Shown one piece after another: positions 31,955-45,702 of a stretch of DNA of 64,000 bases. The stretch's first letter is position 1. Every line of letters starts with the position of its first letter. Position numbers and translations under genes: made by a program. A model generated the notes under the pieces. It worked only from the letters and a program-made list of their open reading frames with translations. It searched no databases and was not told where the DNA came from. Origin of the DNA: Synechococcus sp. AG-679-C18 (GTDB lineage Bacteria; Cyanobacteriota; Cyanobacteriia; PCC-6307; Cyanobiaceae); NCBI GenBank assembly GCA_003210755.1, contig QCUL01000006.1, positions 1-64,000 of the forward strand. Reading direction: 5' to 3'.

Positions 31955-32452
31955 TTATTGGATTGGTCCAATGATGTTGCTGCTCACACGCTTTACTTCT
32001 CCATCATTGGTTTTGACAACCAATACTGCCATTACTTTTCTACCACGTTCAGTTTGGCTTATTCGAAATGATTCTTCGCTTGAGTTTGGTACTAGTTTCC
32101 ATGGACCATTCCCTTGGCGCTGATACCAATGAATATCAACTGAGCTGAATTGATCTCCCTCAAGATCAACTTCGGCTCTTAGCAAACGTCCTTGACGTGC
32201 CTCTCCAGCAAGGATGAATTTTTTGAGCCCTTGGATCGACTGTTCAATGTGGCCTTCAGCTTCAAGATCCGTAGAAATTTCTTTGTCGAGCACCTTGATT
32301 TGTGCTTCGGGATCTGCTGTTAGGCCTGGTACGCACTGCAAACTTCCATTTTCTAAACGACATCCAGGGAGCATTCCTTGGGCGAGAGTACTTAGAGGTA
32401 AAAGATTGATCAATGTGAGGAAGATCGCAGATGCTGCAGCCTTGTGAGCCAT
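31955..32452 (-). CDS. Secreted hypothetical protein
   Basis: Likely start MAHKAAASAIFLTLINLLPLSTLAQG (signal peptide); ORF extends to 32518, overlapping trpF. Confidence 0.7.
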   Translation of the reverse strand: MAHKAAASAIFLTLINLLPLSTLAQGMLPGCRLENGSLQCVPGLTADPEAQIKVLDKEISTDLEAEGHIEQSIQGLKKFILAGEARQGRLLRAEVDLEGDQFSSVDIHWYQRQGNGPWKLVPNSSEESFRISQTERGRKVMAVLVVKTNDGEVKRVSSNIIGPIQ

Positions 32453-32477
32453 GGAAATCGGTTGAGATGGATGCAAC

Positions 32478-33161
32478 TTATTGCCGAAGCGGTCTGTTGT
32501 CATGAACGGCTCGAACAAGTGCTTGTACTTTGTCGAGATCTTTCACCCCTGGTTTCTCTTCCAGCCGGCTTGATGCATCGAGTCCGTAGGGCGTAATGCG
32601 GTTGAGGAGTTCGGGAATCCATTCGGCGCTGATCCCGCCAGCTAGCCACCAGGCACTGTTGGGTTCGAGCTGTTCGCTAACTCGGATTAACCAGCTTGGG
32701 TCAAGGCGATGCCCTGTTCCACCGAGTTGTTCAGGGCTCCAAGCATCAAGTAACAAGGCATCAACATGAGGTTCATATCGTTTTAATTCTCTGAGATCTT
32801 GTTCAGTACGCAGTCTCAGAGCTTTCCACCAGCGCACCGTTGAATGTTGTTCCTTTAATTGATGGCATCGCTCGGGTGTCTCCGATCCATGGAGCTGAAC
32901 AACGGTTGGAGTTCCCTTGCCTTTAAGTGCGCTTTGCAGTGATCTGTCCGAAGGATCTGCAACAACCCAGACCCGCTCTACGCGTGGATGAACACGCTCT
33001 AATTCGGCGAAGATGGCGCGTCGGAGTTGATCCTCTACGAAACGTGGCGTCGTCTCCACACCGATTACGCCGATCGCCTCAACTCCCATTGCAGCGATGG
33101 AACTGGATTGAGAGAGATCGGTGAGACCACAAATCTTCAGAGCAATGGCCGAATCGGACAT
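32478..33161 (-). CDS. trpF: Phosphoribosylanthranilate isomerase
   Basis: ALKICGLTDLSQSSSIAAMGVEAIGVI; VVQLHGSETPERC; LLLDAWSPEQLGGTGHRLDPSWL; GLDASSRLEEKPGVKDLDKV. Confidence 0.94.
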   Translation of the reverse strand: MSDSAIALKICGLTDLSQSSSIAAMGVEAIGVIGVETTPRFVEDQLRRAIFAELERVHPRVERVWVVADPSDRSLQSALKGKGTPTVVQLHGSETPERCHQLKEQHSTVRWWKALRLRTEQDLRELKRYEPHVDALLLDAWSPEQLGGTGHRLDPSWLIRVSEQLEPNSAWWLAGGISAEWIPELLNRITPYGLDASSRLEEKPGVKDLDKVQALVRAVHDNRPLRQ

Positions 33162-33229
33162 TCAATCGAGGTGCTCGAGGTGTTCCTTTCTAGGATTGAA
33201 ACATTGGGCCGCGGCGGCGCTCAACGGAG

Positions 33230-34501
33230 GTGTTCATGGGCGATGGATGGCAGCTAATGCGGATTCGAGGCATTCCGCTTCGGGTTCACCCGAGCTGGTT
33301 CATCATTTTGGTGCTGTTCACACTTGCTTTTCAGCAACAAGCAGCGCGGCTTCCAGATGCATCTGGCTCGCCCTTGCTGAGTTGGTTAGTTGGTTTGGCA
33401 ACTGCACTCTTGCTCTTTATCTCTGTTCTTTTGCACGAACTTGGCCATTCCCTTGTTGCACTTAGGGAGGGTGTCAAGGTAATCAGCATCACGCTGATCT
33501 TGTTTGGTGGTGTTGCTCGGGTTGAGCGTGAATGCTCTACAGCAATGGGGGCTTTCAGGGTGGCCGCGGCAGGTCCAGCTGTCAGCTTTGTTCTTGCCGG
33601 CTTGCTTCTGGCCAGTCAGCATGCTGCAGCTCACGCCAATCCCTTGTTGGGCAATCTTGTTGGTCAGCTTGGTGCTCTCAATTTGGTCTTGGCTGTATTT
33701 AATCTTTTGCCTGGGTTACCGCTGGATGGAGGCTTGATTCTTAAGTCCTTGGTCTGGCAGTTCACTGGTAGTCAACGCCGAGGAATTCAGGTTGCCACCA
33801 CCACCGGTCGGCTACTTTCTCTGACCTTGATCATGTTGGGGATTTGGTGGTTTCTCAATGGTGGTGGAATCACCGCTCTTTGGTTTGTCCTTTTGGGTTG
33901 GTTTGGAATGGGAGCTTCGCGCTCTCAAGCTCAAACATTGGCGCTGCAGCAGCTCTTAGTGCGCTTGCGGGTGGGACCTTCTTCCTCTAAGCGTTTTCGA
34001 GTGATGGAATCAGATCAGTCTTTGCGACGCCTCAGCCAAATGCGTCTAAGAGGAGCTGAGTCTGAGGAAGATCTGCTACCCGACTGGGTGCTTGTTTGTC
34101 GTTCTGGTCGCTGGGTTGGATTTGTCACTGATCAACCACTTAAGGAATTGTCTGTTCAAAACTGGGATTTTCAGACCGTCGGAGACCATATGCGACCTCT
34201 GGATGAGCTTCCTTCTATCGAAGAATCTGAACCGCTTTGGAAAGCCGTTCTTGCTCTTGAACAGAGTGAGCAGGGAAGATTACTTGTGACTGGTGCTGCG
34301 GGTCTTCCTTCTGGAACGCTCGATCGAAGTGATGTTGGCGAGGCGGTCCTTAAAGGGTTGTCGCTCAAGTTGCCAGCACCACTGCTTGAAGCCTCAAGGC
34401 GTCGAAATGACTATCCCTTTGGTCTACCGCTTCTCCAAGCGGTTACTTCAATGCGTGCATCTGGACTGTTGGATGAAACTTCAGAATCATTGACCCGATA
34501 G
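33230..34501 (+). CDS. Site-2 protease family (M50) membrane metalloprotease
   Basis: VLLHELGHSLVALREGVKV (HExxH) and NLLPGLPLDGGLILKSL (NxxPxxPLDGG). Confidence 0.93.
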   Translation: MFMGDGWQLMRIRGIPLRVHPSWFIILVLFTLAFQQQAARLPDASGSPLLSWLVGLATALLLFISVLLHELGHSLVALREGVKVISITLILFGGVARVERECSTAMGAFRVAAAGPAVSFVLAGLLLASQHAAAHANPLLGNLVGQLGALNLVLAVFNLLPGLPLDGGLILKSLVWQFTGSQRRGIQVATTTGRLLSLTLIMLGIWWFLNGGGITALWFVLLGWFGMGASRSQAQTLALQQLLVRLRVGPSSSKRFRVMESDQSLRRLSQMRLRGAESEEDLLPDWVLVCRSGRWVGFVTDQPLKELSVQNWDFQTVGDHMRPLDELPSIEESEPLWKAVLALEQSEQGRLLVTGAAGLPSGTLDRSDVGEAVLKGLSLKLPAPLLEASRRRNDYPFGLPLLQAVTSMRASGLLDETSESLTR

Positions 34502-35247
34502 ACATCAGCACGGTCTCTTACGAGTTGATGTTCTCTTCCAGTGATGGGGTTCACGTTCCAGCTGAGTCCTGGCCAGAGCTCCTTAATCGCATCAATAAGT
34601 GCCGCCTCCACGCTCGCAGCTGATGGTTGAAACGGTCGCCAGCAGGGTGGAGCCGTTCCGAATACCTCTTGCCAAAGTTGATTGGGTGGAGCTAAGGGAA
34701 TTTCTCCGTGCTGAAGCAAGTGCCCTCGTTGCCAGAACTGGGCGTTGCCAATGCGCTTTTGTCCGAAAGGATCTACTAAATCGGCCGAGGTGGCACTAGC
34801 GAAGCAATTCTGACTTCCGGCGAGAGCTGGAGCAACGCCTGGATTTAGCTCGAGACCGAGTCGCTGAAAGCCTGAATAAAGCCAAGTATTAAGCCGGCGG
34901 TACGCTTCACGGCGTCGCCGTGGTGGATGCGGCCAGATCAAGGCATAAGTAAGGCCTCCGCCATGCAGAACAGCGCCTCCACCGCTAGGGCGTCGGACCA
35001 ACTTCATGTGATTGCTTTCAACGAGTTCTTGCCAGTGACTTGCAAGTTGTGTCTGGTGGCGTCCAAGTGACAACCAGTGCCCATCCCAGCGGTAAAAGCG
35101 GAGCACGGGCCCAGGTTTTTCCTTTCTGTAGCAATGCTCCAATAACAGGGAGTCGAATGCCATGTGCTCAGGACCTTCGCCGTCGAGAGTCGGTATTAGC
35201 CGACCGCTTGTTTCGAACTCGGACCGGCAGGATGCAGGAATTGACAT
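34411..35247 (-). CDS. Biotin/lipoate A/B protein ligase family protein
   Basis: MAFDSLLLEHCYRKEKPGPVLRFYRWDGHWLSLGRHQ; VRRPSGGGAVLHGGGLTYALIWP; IGNAQFWQRGHLLQHGEIPL. Confidence 0.9.
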   Translation of the reverse strand: MSIPASCRSEFETSGRLIPTLDGEGPEHMAFDSLLLEHCYRKEKPGPVLRFYRWDGHWLSLGRHQTQLASHWQELVESNHMKLVRRPSGGGAVLHGGGLTYALIWPHPPRRRREAYRRLNTWLYSGFQRLGLELNPGVAPALAGSQNCFASATSADLVDPFGQKRIGNAQFWQRGHLLQHGEIPLAPPNQLWQEVFGTAPPCWRPFQPSAASVEAALIDAIKELWPGLSWNVNPITGREHQLVRDRADVYRVNDSEVSSNSPDARIEVTAWRSGRPKG

Positions 35248-35254
35248 AGCCGGA

Positions 35255-36022
35255 ATGGAGATTTTGGATTGGCTGCTGATTATTCCTCTAGGTCTCCTCG
35301 CAGGCGGGTTAGCAGGTCTGCTAGGGATTGGAGGTGGTTTGATTTTTGCTCCTTTGCTTCTTTGGATGGGATTAAGCCCTCATCAAGCACTTGCGACAAG
35401 CACCTTTGCCATTGTGCCGACGGCCATGAGTGGCACGGCCACTCATCTTCGAGCTCGATCTGTGCCTGCCCGCGCTGGATTGGCCATTGGTATCGCAGCT
35501 TTTTTGACGGCATTAATCTTCAGTCGTTTAGGCCGGTTGGCAGCTGGATGGCATTTGCTGGCCCTTCAAGCATGTCTTTATTTGTTTCTAGCTTGCACGA
35601 TTCAGTCACATCCACAAGATTCAGATTCTGATAAGTACCAGCCTTTTTCTGTTCCAGGTCTTACAGCTGTGGGCGGACTAGCAGGCTTCGCTGGAGGTTT
35701 GCTTGGCTTGGGCGGAGGGCTTGTGATGGTTCCTCTAATGGTTCGGGGGTTTTCGGTTCCGATTCGGCTGGCAATCAGATTCAGCACGGTGGCTGTTGCT
35801 TGTTCAACATCGGCGGCATCTCTTCAGTTTCTTCATGAAGGGAGGGGGCTGCCAACTTTGGGTCTCATTCTGGGTGGAGTTGCTGCGGTCGGTGCTCAGT
35901 GGAGCGCCTCGCGCCTCGATGACGTTAAGGCTGATCGGCTTGCCTGGATGCTGCGTGGTCTAGCCATTTTGTTGGCGTTTGATAGTGCTCGAAGAGCAAT
36001 CCAGCTTGTGATTGAAAGTTGA
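35255..36022 (+). CDS. Sulfite exporter TauE/SafE family permease
   Basis: GLLAGGLAGLLGIGGGLIFAPLLLWMGLSPHQALATSTFAIVPTAMSGTATH; second repeat GLAGFAGGLLGLGGGLVMVPLMV. Confidence 0.92.
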   Translation: MEILDWLLIIPLGLLAGGLAGLLGIGGGLIFAPLLLWMGLSPHQALATSTFAIVPTAMSGTATHLRARSVPARAGLAIGIAAFLTALIFSRLGRLAAGWHLLALQACLYLFLACTIQSHPQDSDSDKYQPFSVPGLTAVGGLAGFAGGLLGLGGGLVMVPLMVRGFSVPIRLAIRFSTVAVACSTSAASLQFLHEGRGLPTLGLILGGVAAVGAQWSASRLDDVKADRLAWMLRGLAILLAFDSARRAIQLVIES

Positions 36023-36023
36023 T

Positions 36024-37013
36024 TCAGTTCGCGGTCAGTGTGATCAAGGGCTGAATGCCTAACGCGATCATCAGGCTCACGAATAGCCCAACACCAGCTT
36101 TCCAGATGTCATCGCTCAAGATCTTCCCTAAGGGTCCTATGGCGTGATCAGAGCCTTCATTCGAGGATGATTGTTGCCTTAGGACAAGCGCGATTTCACG
36201 ACCTCCCAATAATCCCAGAAACACCCAAGTTGTGCTTAAGGGAAAGGTGCTGAGACGCGCTTCGTAGAGCAAACAGATCCCAAACATCAGGTCGATGACG
36301 GTGGCTGCCCGTAGATCGGATGTGTTGGTTTTTGATCTTAAAACCCCCTGAATCGGTCCCCCTCCAATGGAGACCAGTGCGCATAACCCTGCACAGAGAA
36401 CCATGATGCAAAGCAGCATTGGAACGAATCCGATGCTGCGAGGTAAAAAAATAAATATGTTCGCCAGATCTTGCACCATCCAAAGGCTCCAGAGAAAGCC
36501 TGTTGAGCACCACTGGAGGAAGTACCAGAGTTTGTTGACGTCTGAATCAGGATGATTCCTTTGCTCCAGCAAGCAATCGAGGAGCCACAGTCCGATCCCC
36601 CATGTGGCGAGTCCAAGGCAGAGGGCTAAGAGATACCCCGATACTGATCGCTCGAGAAGTGTGCTGACCTGTTCTGGAACAAAGGCTGAGAGCACAAGAA
36701 AGGAAGTGCTAACAGGAGCCCCCCAGGTTGTGAGGATGAGCAGTGCAACAGGTGGAATGATGTATGCCCAGGTCAAGTATTCAGGCTGCGGAAATGATTC
36801 GAGTCGTCCCCATGAGGGATCTCCACTGTTGATCAACCATCCCAACATCAGAACGACTGTTGTGATCGAGCAAAGAAAAACCATCTGCACCGCTTTTGGC
36901 GTGCATTTTTTATTGGATGTGAGGTAGCTCCCTAGGGTCTGAAGCGAATCATTTGCGGTCACCGAACAGGCGGCTAACAGAAAGCCGATCAACATCCATG
37001 GAGTGATCTCCAT
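36024..37013 (-). CDS. Multi-TM permease, PiT (inorganic phosphate transporter)-like
   Basis: ANDSLQTLGSYLTSNK near the N-terminus, TWGAPVSTSFLVLSAFV, and a second inverted-like repeat later in the protein. Confidence 0.6.
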   Translation of the reverse strand: MEITPWMLIGFLLAACSVTANDSLQTLGSYLTSNKKCTPKAVQMVFLCSITTVVLMLGWLINSGDPSWGRLESFPQPEYLTWAYIIPPVALLILTTWGAPVSTSFLVLSAFVPEQVSTLLERSVSGYLLALCLGLATWGIGLWLLDCLLEQRNHPDSDVNKLWYFLQWCSTGFLWSLWMVQDLANIFIFLPRSIGFVPMLLCIMVLCAGLCALVSIGGGPIQGVLRSKTNTSDLRAATVIDLMFGICLLYEARLSTFPLSTTWVFLGLLGGREIALVLRQQSSSNEGSDHAIGPLGKILSDDIWKAGVGLFVSLMIALGIQPLITLTAN

Positions 37014-37504
37014 TAGCTCTGATCAAGGAGAGTCCAAAATGCTGCGTCTATCTCGTAGCCAACAGTTGCGGCCATTTGGAGCAGATTTCCTCGTTGAGAC
37101 TGAGGCAGGTCTTTCCCTAGGTAATCGAGGAGCATCAACCTTTGGGTGATCCATAGTTCCAGGGCCTGAGGGACGAAGCGAATGCCTTCACTTGGGCTGA
37201 AATCGTGGGGCACCAACATGGCCACGTGTTGAACCAGGCTTCCTCCAGATCGTTCCAGTACCAAAGGGAGCCATGGATAAATGGCATCGGCTCTAAGGGC
37301 CCAAAGACGAGGCTCAGGGCATTCACTCAACTCTCTGGGATCATCTGCTTCCCGCGGCCAGTTGTACTGAAGCTCTAATCCCGCTCCATCATCGAGAAGA
37401 TCCAAAAGGGACCGTCCCATCCAGGGGGTTAACGGCATTAGATCCAGGGATCTAATGGCATCAGGATTAATAACGACGGGTTCCGTTCGACTTCCGACAT
37501 CCAT
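37013..37504 (-). CDS. CRR6-like protein (NDH-1 assembly family)
   Basis: 163 aa; LTPWMGRSLLDLLDDGAGLELQYNWPREADDPRELSECPEPRLWALRADAIYPWLPLVLERS resembles chlororespiratory reduction 6 family. Confidence 0.65.
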   Translation of the reverse strand: MDVGSRTEPVVINPDAIRSLDLMPLTPWMGRSLLDLLDDGAGLELQYNWPREADDPRELSECPEPRLWALRADAIYPWLPLVLERSGGSLVQHVAMLVPHDFSPSEGIRFVPQALELWITQRLMLLDYLGKDLPQSQRGNLLQMAATVGYEIDAAFWTLLDQS

Positions 37505-37583
37505 AGGGGTGTGACAGGCCTTTGCGAATGATGGCTTGAAGAGGGGGTAAGGAGAAAGAATGGAGGGGCTTTATGGATCTGTC

Positions 37584-37688
37584 ATGGTTAGTTCTATTAC
37601 TCAAACTGAAATTTTCATCGCTTTGGTCGTGGCTGCCCATGCCGGTGTCCTGGCTGTTCGCCTGTGTGTGAGTTTGTATCGCGCTTGA
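37584..37688 (+). CDS. psaM: Photosystem I reaction center subunit XII (PsaM)
   Basis: Manual translation: MVSSITQTEIFIALVVAAHAGVLAVRLCVSLYRA* (34 aa); matches the PsaM pattern (TQ..ALVVA....LA.RL...LY). Absent from the 60-aa ORF track. Confidence 0.85.
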   Translation: MVSSITQTEIFIALVVAAHAGVLAVRLCVSLYRA

Positions 37689-37701
37689 TTAGACGTTCGC
37701 T

Positions 37702-38136
37702 TTGAACGATGAGCTCTTGCAGTCTTTGTCCGCTGCGTTAGAAGCGGACATGGCAAAGGCAGCTTCAGCTCCCAAACGACATCGATCAAGGTCATCGCAA
37801 CGCTCACCCGTGGAATCGGTCGATGCTGCAACTCGTGCTGCCCTGATTCAGAATCAGGGCGATCGAAGAGACCTTCTCTGCAGCAGTCTCGCTTTGGCGG
37901 TGAAAATCGGACTGATCAGCCTTGGTGGTGTCAGCCTTGTCAGACTTTCAATGGCTTATCAGGAGCGTTTGGACCGCCATGGAGAGCTAGCCGCTGTTGT
38001 GGATGTTGAGACCAACAAGCTTCATGGTCTACAAAAACGTTTTGATCGTTTGTTCACACTCGGGGGACGAGAGCGCTTGATGGATGAACAGGATCAATGG
38101 ATCGCTCCTAACCGTCTTCGCATCATCTGGCGCTAA
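37702..38136 (+). CDS. Hypothetical membrane protein with coiled-coil-like C-terminus
   Basis: 144-aa ORF between psaM and por, one TM (SLALAVKIGLISLGGVSLVRL). Confidence 0.7.
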   Translation: MNDELLQSLSAALEADMAKAASAPKRHRSRSSQRSPVESVDAATRAALIQNQGDRRDLLCSSLALAVKIGLISLGGVSLVRLSMAYQERLDRHGELAAVVDVETNKLHGLQKRFDRLFTLGGRERLMDEQDQWIAPNRLRIIWR

Positions 38137-38198
38137 CAATGCGGATCGGTGGCATTGATCGGCATCGACCTTTCAAAGGCCAGACTGGAATTTGATGA

Positions 38199-39161
<963 letters not shown>

Positions 39162-39162
39162 C

Positions 39163-40134
<972 letters not shown>

Positions 40135-40259
40135 TCAGGAGAGAAGGTGCTGAAATCCTGATGAAGATTGAGCGTATTGGCATAAAAATCATAGGCAATT
40201 TGAGTACATTCACTCAACCGATCATGTCTGGTTGCGTGTAAAAAAATTGGGTTTGGTGG

Positions 40260-41822
40260 TTAGGCGCTGAAGTGGGCCTTCGCGTCGTAGAGGGTTTCAC
40301 TGTCGATTTGCGTACGTCCTGTGGATTTGGCAAAAGTTTCAGTGTTACGGCGCACTTTTCCACGAACGAAAAAGGGGATTTTCTTTAGCTCAGCTTCACC
40401 ATCAGCAGTCCAGATCAGGTCGCCCTGAATCGTGCTAGCTGCAGGTTCAGTCTCCGCACCAGCACCTCCTGAATGGCCGAGGTGGCTCTGATGTCCATCC
40501 ACGAACTCAAAGTCGTGCCGGAACATGCCAATTAAGTGTTCCTCTAGGCCCATCATCAGTGGGTGCACCCAGCTATCAAAGATCACATTCGCGCCTTCCC
40601 ATCCCATTTGCGGACTGTTGCGTGCAGGCACGTCTTGCACGTGCATGGGCGTGCTGATCACCGCACAGGGAACTCCCAAACGTTTGGCGCTATGGCGCTC
40701 CATTTGGGTGCCAAGAACGAGTTCCGGTGCTGCTGCCGCCATTGCGGCCTCCACAGCGAGATAGTCATCACTGATCAGGGCCTCGATCCCCATGGCTTTT
40801 GCGGCTGCGCGCACTGGTCGAGCCATTTCTCTGCTGTAAGTCCCTAAGCCAACGACTTCAAAGCCGAGCTCCTCTCTACAAATGCGTGCCGCTGCCAACG
40901 CATGAGTGCCATCTCCAAAGATGAACACCCGTTTACCAGTGAGGTAGGTGGAATCAACGGATTCGGAGTACCAAGGCAGTCTTGAACGACGAATTCCCTC
41001 TTGGGGAGAGGGAGGCGTCATGCCGAGCAAATTGTGGACTTCAACAAGGAAGTCATGTGTTGCACCGATGCCAATTGGCACTGTGCTGGTGAATGGAATC
41101 CCGAAACTGCGTTCGAGCCACGCGCAAGTTGATTCTGCGATCTCTGGGTAGAGGCAAACATTCAGGTCTGCTTGAGGAAGGCGATGTACATCAGCCACTG
41201 TTGCTCCCAATGGAGCGATCACTCCCACATCAATGCCATGGATGCTGAGGAGCCTCTGCACTTCGAGGACATCATCTCGACAACGGAAGCCCAGCAACGA
41301 AGGTCCCAGCAGATTCACCCGAGGACGACGCCCCTCTTTTTGCCAAGCTTTTGGGTCATGCAATAGCTCAGCAGGAGCTTGCTCTTTCAGCAGACTGCGA
41401 ACCAATTGGTACAAGGTTTCGGCAGCACCCCAATTCTCTTTTTTGCTGTAAGCCGGGAGCTCTAAGTTCACGATCGGCAGGTTCAATCCCATGCCAGCTG
41501 CTAATGCACCAGGTTGATCCTGGATTAATTCAGCTGTGCAGCTTTCACCAACCAAAAGCGCATCCGGTTGAAAACGTTCAACTGCTTCTCTGACGTGTCG
41601 TTTTACCAGTTCGGCGGTGTCACCTCCGAGATCTCTGGCTTGAAACGTGGTGTATGTGACTGGTGGCCTTTGATCCCGACGCTCAATCATTGTGAAAAGG
41701 AGATCGGCATACGTATCGCCTTGGGGCGCGTGCAACACGTAATGCACTCCTTTCATTGATGCAGCAATGCGCATGGCGCCCACATGAGGTGGTCCTTCGT
41801 ATGTCCAGAGGGTGAGTTGCAT
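40260..41822 (-). CDS. chlB: Light-independent protochlorophyllide reductase subunit B
   Basis: 520 aa; [50 protein letters not shown]-terminal [13 protein letters not shown]. Confidence 0.98.
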   Translation of the reverse strand: MQLTLWTYEGPPHVGAMRIAASMKGVHYVLHAPQGDTYADLLFTMIERRDQRPPVTYTTFQARDLGGDTAELVKRHVREAVERFQPDALLVGESCTAELIQDQPGALAAGMGLNLPIVNLELPAYSKKENWGAAETLYQLVRSLLKEQAPAELLHDPKAWQKEGRRPRVNLLGPSLLGFRCRDDVLEVQRLLSIHGIDVGVIAPLGATVADVHRLPQADLNVCLYPEIAESTCAWLERSFGIPFTSTVPIGIGATHDFLVEVHNLLGMTPPSPQEGIRRSRLPWYSESVDSTYLTGKRVFIFGDGTHALAAARICREELGFEVVGLGTYSREMARPVRAAAKAMGIEALISDDYLAVEAAMAAAAPELVLGTQMERHSAKRLGVPCAVISTPMHVQDVPARNSPQMGWEGANVIFDSWVHPLMMGLEEHLIGMFRHDFEFVDGHQSHLGHSGGAGAETEPAASTIQGDLIWTADGEAELKKIPFFVRGKVRRNTETFAKSTGRTQIDSETLYDAKAHFSA

Positions 41823-41826
41823 GGCT

Positions 41827-43131
<1,305 letters not shown>

Positions 43132-43264
43132 CTATCAATCACCATGACGCCTGAATCACGTACTGCTCAGACTTATCAAAATTCTTCCGGATCAGTGTTG
43201 ATTTCCAATTGGGTCACAACGGCCCGCCATGACTAAATTTGTCCAGAAAGAACATTCTGAAACG

Positions 43265-43753
43265 ATGATGTCTCTACGAACCTTGCCGGCTGCTTTGGTC
43301 TTGGGGTTGGCGATGACCGCTTGTCAACCAGCTGAGAAAAAGGCAGAAAATGATCAAGCCAAGGTTGTCTCAGACGTAGCTGTCGTTTGTTCAGCGAGTG
43401 CTGATGTCGAAACGGCCTTGAAGAATGTGGATGAACTGACTCCTGCTTCGACAGTTGCAGACGCTGAGACGGCAGGGAACTCTCTCAAAGAGGCGCTGTC
43501 GAAACTTGATCGAGCTGAGAAGCAACTGATTAAGTCTGAAGTCAAAGAATATCGTGATCAGGTTGCTATCTATAAAGATTTTATAGCGCAGGTAAGAAAG
43601 AACAAAACGATGACCTTGGAAGAGGCATCTCAGCAAATTAAAACGATGGCTCGGCCCCTAGTGGCGGCCCAGAAACAACTTCTGGAAGAAACAGTCTGTG
43701 TTGATATTGATTCAACGACTGATCCAAAAGAAGTGTCTCAGAGCAGTTCTTAG
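43265..43753 (+). CDS. Putative lipoprotein
   Basis: MMSLRTLPAALVLGLAMTACQPAEKK lipobox-type signal (LAMTAC). Confidence 0.75.
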   Translation: MMSLRTLPAALVLGLAMTACQPAEKKAENDQAKVVSDVAVVCSASADVETALKNVDELTPASTVADAETAGNSLKEALSKLDRAEKQLIKSEVKEYRDQVAIYKDFIAQVRKNKTMTLEEASQQIKTMARPLVAAQKQLLEETVCVDIDSTTDPKEVSQSSS

Positions 43754-43796
43754 CTGGAGTCTGCCTCCACAGAGACATCGCTTAACTAATGAAAAT

Positions 43797-44201
43797 TCAA
43801 AGGCGACGGCGGAAGCGGTCGTCACTGAAGCTATTTGTTTGTTGTGAGGAATCAGCATCAATATTTGTTAGACGCCAGACGTTTCTGCTCATCCGATTGG
43901 CACGAAGGCCGCCTCTTTCAACCTCTTCTGACCCAGGTCGGATTCCGAGCAATTGGGTGACCTCAGCCGTGCTTAACGGTGCTCCTGTCTTAATCGCTAA
44001 AGCTGTGAGTTCGAGTCGTTGGCGTAGCTCAACAAGATTGGCAGCACCGCCATCCTCGGCATCACTCCAGATCCACCGCCCAGGACCGTCATGATTGAGC
44101 TTTTGCATTAAGCCCATTCCAATCATCCCTAAAGCCTGTTCGGCGCTGAGCTCTGAACTTAAGGCGGATGTTTCAGGGGTATGGGTTTGGTTGGCTGCCA
44201 T
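43797..44201 (-). CDS. Conserved hypothetical protein next to the carboxysome locus
   Basis: 134-aa ORF, divergent from csoS1D; LSAEQALGMIGMGLMQKLNHDGPGRWIWSDAEDGGAANLVELRQRLELTALAIKTGAPLSTAEVTQLLGIRPGSEEVERGGLRANRMSRNVWRL. Confidence 0.75.
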   Translation of the reverse strand: MAANQTHTPETSALSSELSAEQALGMIGMGLMQKLNHDGPGRWIWSDAEDGGAANLVELRQRLELTALAIKTGAPLSTAEVTQLLGIRPGSEEVERGGLRANRMSRNVWRLTNIDADSSQQTNSFSDDRFRRRL

Positions 44202-44297
44202 GCTGCACTCCCGATTTGCGCGGACGGTATCGGTTCATTTGGCTGATGCAAGTCGAGATAGGAATTTTGTGAGCAACCTTCCGGTAATATCCCCGCC

Positions 44298-45083
44298 ATG
44301 ACCCGATTCGCCAGCTTCGATGCCCGGGAGCGGCGAGTAGGCGGAAGCGCTCTCGTCACTGGAACAGAGGTTCACTCCTCCGCGAGCGGAGCCAGCTGTG
44401 TTGTCACTACAGACAGCGAATCCCCACGACTTTTACGCCAAAACAGTCATGTGCAGTCCATTGAACTGCGCACATATGTTTTTCTTGATTCGCTTCAACC
44501 ACAACTCGCCACCTATATGGGCACGGTGAGTCAGGGCTTTTTGCCTATTCCTGGTGATGCCTGTCTTTGGATGGAGGTCTCACCTGGGATGGCAGTGCAT
44601 CGAGTGACCGATATTGCACTGAAAGCAAGCAACGTTCGTTTAGGCCAGATGGTGGTTGAGCGTGCCTTTGGCTCTATGGCTCTTTATCACCGCGATCAGA
44701 GCACCGTGATTCACTCCGGTGATGTTGTTCTTGAGGCAATTGGTAGCTCGATTGATCGGCGAAACCCTGCTGATGTCAGTTGGACTGAAGTCATTAGGGC
44801 AATCACCCCTGATCATGCCGTTCTTATCAATCGATTGAATCGCAGGGGCTCGATGATCGAAGCAGGGATGAGCATGTTCATTCTCGAGACGGAACCAGCT
44901 GGTTATGTCTTGATTGCTGCGAATGAAGCTGAAAAGGCCTCAAACATCACTCTTGTGGATGTGAAGGCTGTCGGCGCGTTTGGACGAATGACTTTGGCGG
45001 GTCGAGAAGGCGATGTTGAAGAAGCTGCTGCCGCTGCGATGCGTGCGATCGAATCGATTAATCGCAACTGTTCATCGCGGTGA
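44298..45083 (+). CDS. csoS1D: Carboxysome tandem-BMC shell protein CsoS1D
   Basis: Two BMC-like halves ([72 protein letters not shown]...); ER pore-type dipeptide; adjacent to the cso operon. Confidence 0.93.
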   Translation: MTRFASFDARERRVGGSALVTGTEVHSSASGASCVVTTDSESPRLLRQNSHVQSIELRTYVFLDSLQPQLATYMGTVSQGFLPIPGDACLWMEVSPGMAVHRVTDIALKASNVRLGQMVVERAFGSMALYHRDQSTVIHSGDVVLEAIGSSIDRRNPADVSWTEVIRAITPDHAVLINRLNRRGSMIEAGMSMFILETEPAGYVLIAANEAEKASNITLVDVKAVGAFGRMTLAGREGDVEEAAAAAMRAIESINRNCSSR

Positions 45084-45099
45084 TGATGATTTGGGTGTC

Positions 45100-45702
45100 T
45101 TAGAGGATTCCAAGCTGTTGACGTAGTTGAGGTGCCATAGCCCTTGCTGCTTTTCCGCGACTCCCAAGCCTGCTGAGTTGGGCTTGTGTCATTTCGCCGT
45201 AGCTGCAACGGGTTTCTCGAAGCCAGAACAGGGACTCCAGGCCTCCGTTTGGGTATGCAGGACCTTTGAGAAGTTCACCCCAACAAATGCCCTCTGCGCT
45301 TCCAACGGAAGCCCCATCTGGAGAGCAGAGGACCATGGCGCTACGAAAAAGAGCACTGCGGTAAGGCTGATCAGCCATGGATCGCAATAACTTGGAGATT
45401 TTCTCGTCGTCTGTGGGCGCGAGGCGTGCTGTGTAGAGGCCAGGAGCCCCGTTGAGGGCGTCAACCTCTAGTCCTGAATCATCAGCCAAAGCCCAGGTCC
45501 CTGTGAGCTGTGCTGCTGCAGAGGCCTTGAGGAGAGCATTTTCGAGATAAGACGTACCAGTCTCTTCAACGTCAAGATCTGAAGGTTGGCGCACCACGAT
45601 GAGTGGGAGAGGCCCAAGCATTCCCTCAATTTCCGCAACCTTGTGTGGATTGCCACTGGCGATCGTCAGTTTGAGCACTGAAGGGGATCGAGTGAGATCC
45701 AT
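45100..45702 (-). CDS. rdgB: XTP/dITP pyrophosphatase (RdgB/HAM1 family)
   Basis: LTIASGNPHKVAEIEGML; ETGTSYLENALLKASAAAQLTGTWALADDSGLEVDALNGAPGLYTARLA. Confidence 0.95.
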   Translation of the reverse strand: MDLTRSPSVLKLTIASGNPHKVAEIEGMLGPLPLIVVRQPSDLDVEETGTSYLENALLKASAAAQLTGTWALADDSGLEVDALNGAPGLYTARLAPTDDEKISKLLRSMADQPYRSALFRSAMVLCSPDGASVGSAEGICWGELLKGPAYPNGGLESLFWLRETRCSYGEMTQAQLSRLGSRGKAARAMAPQLRQQLGIL

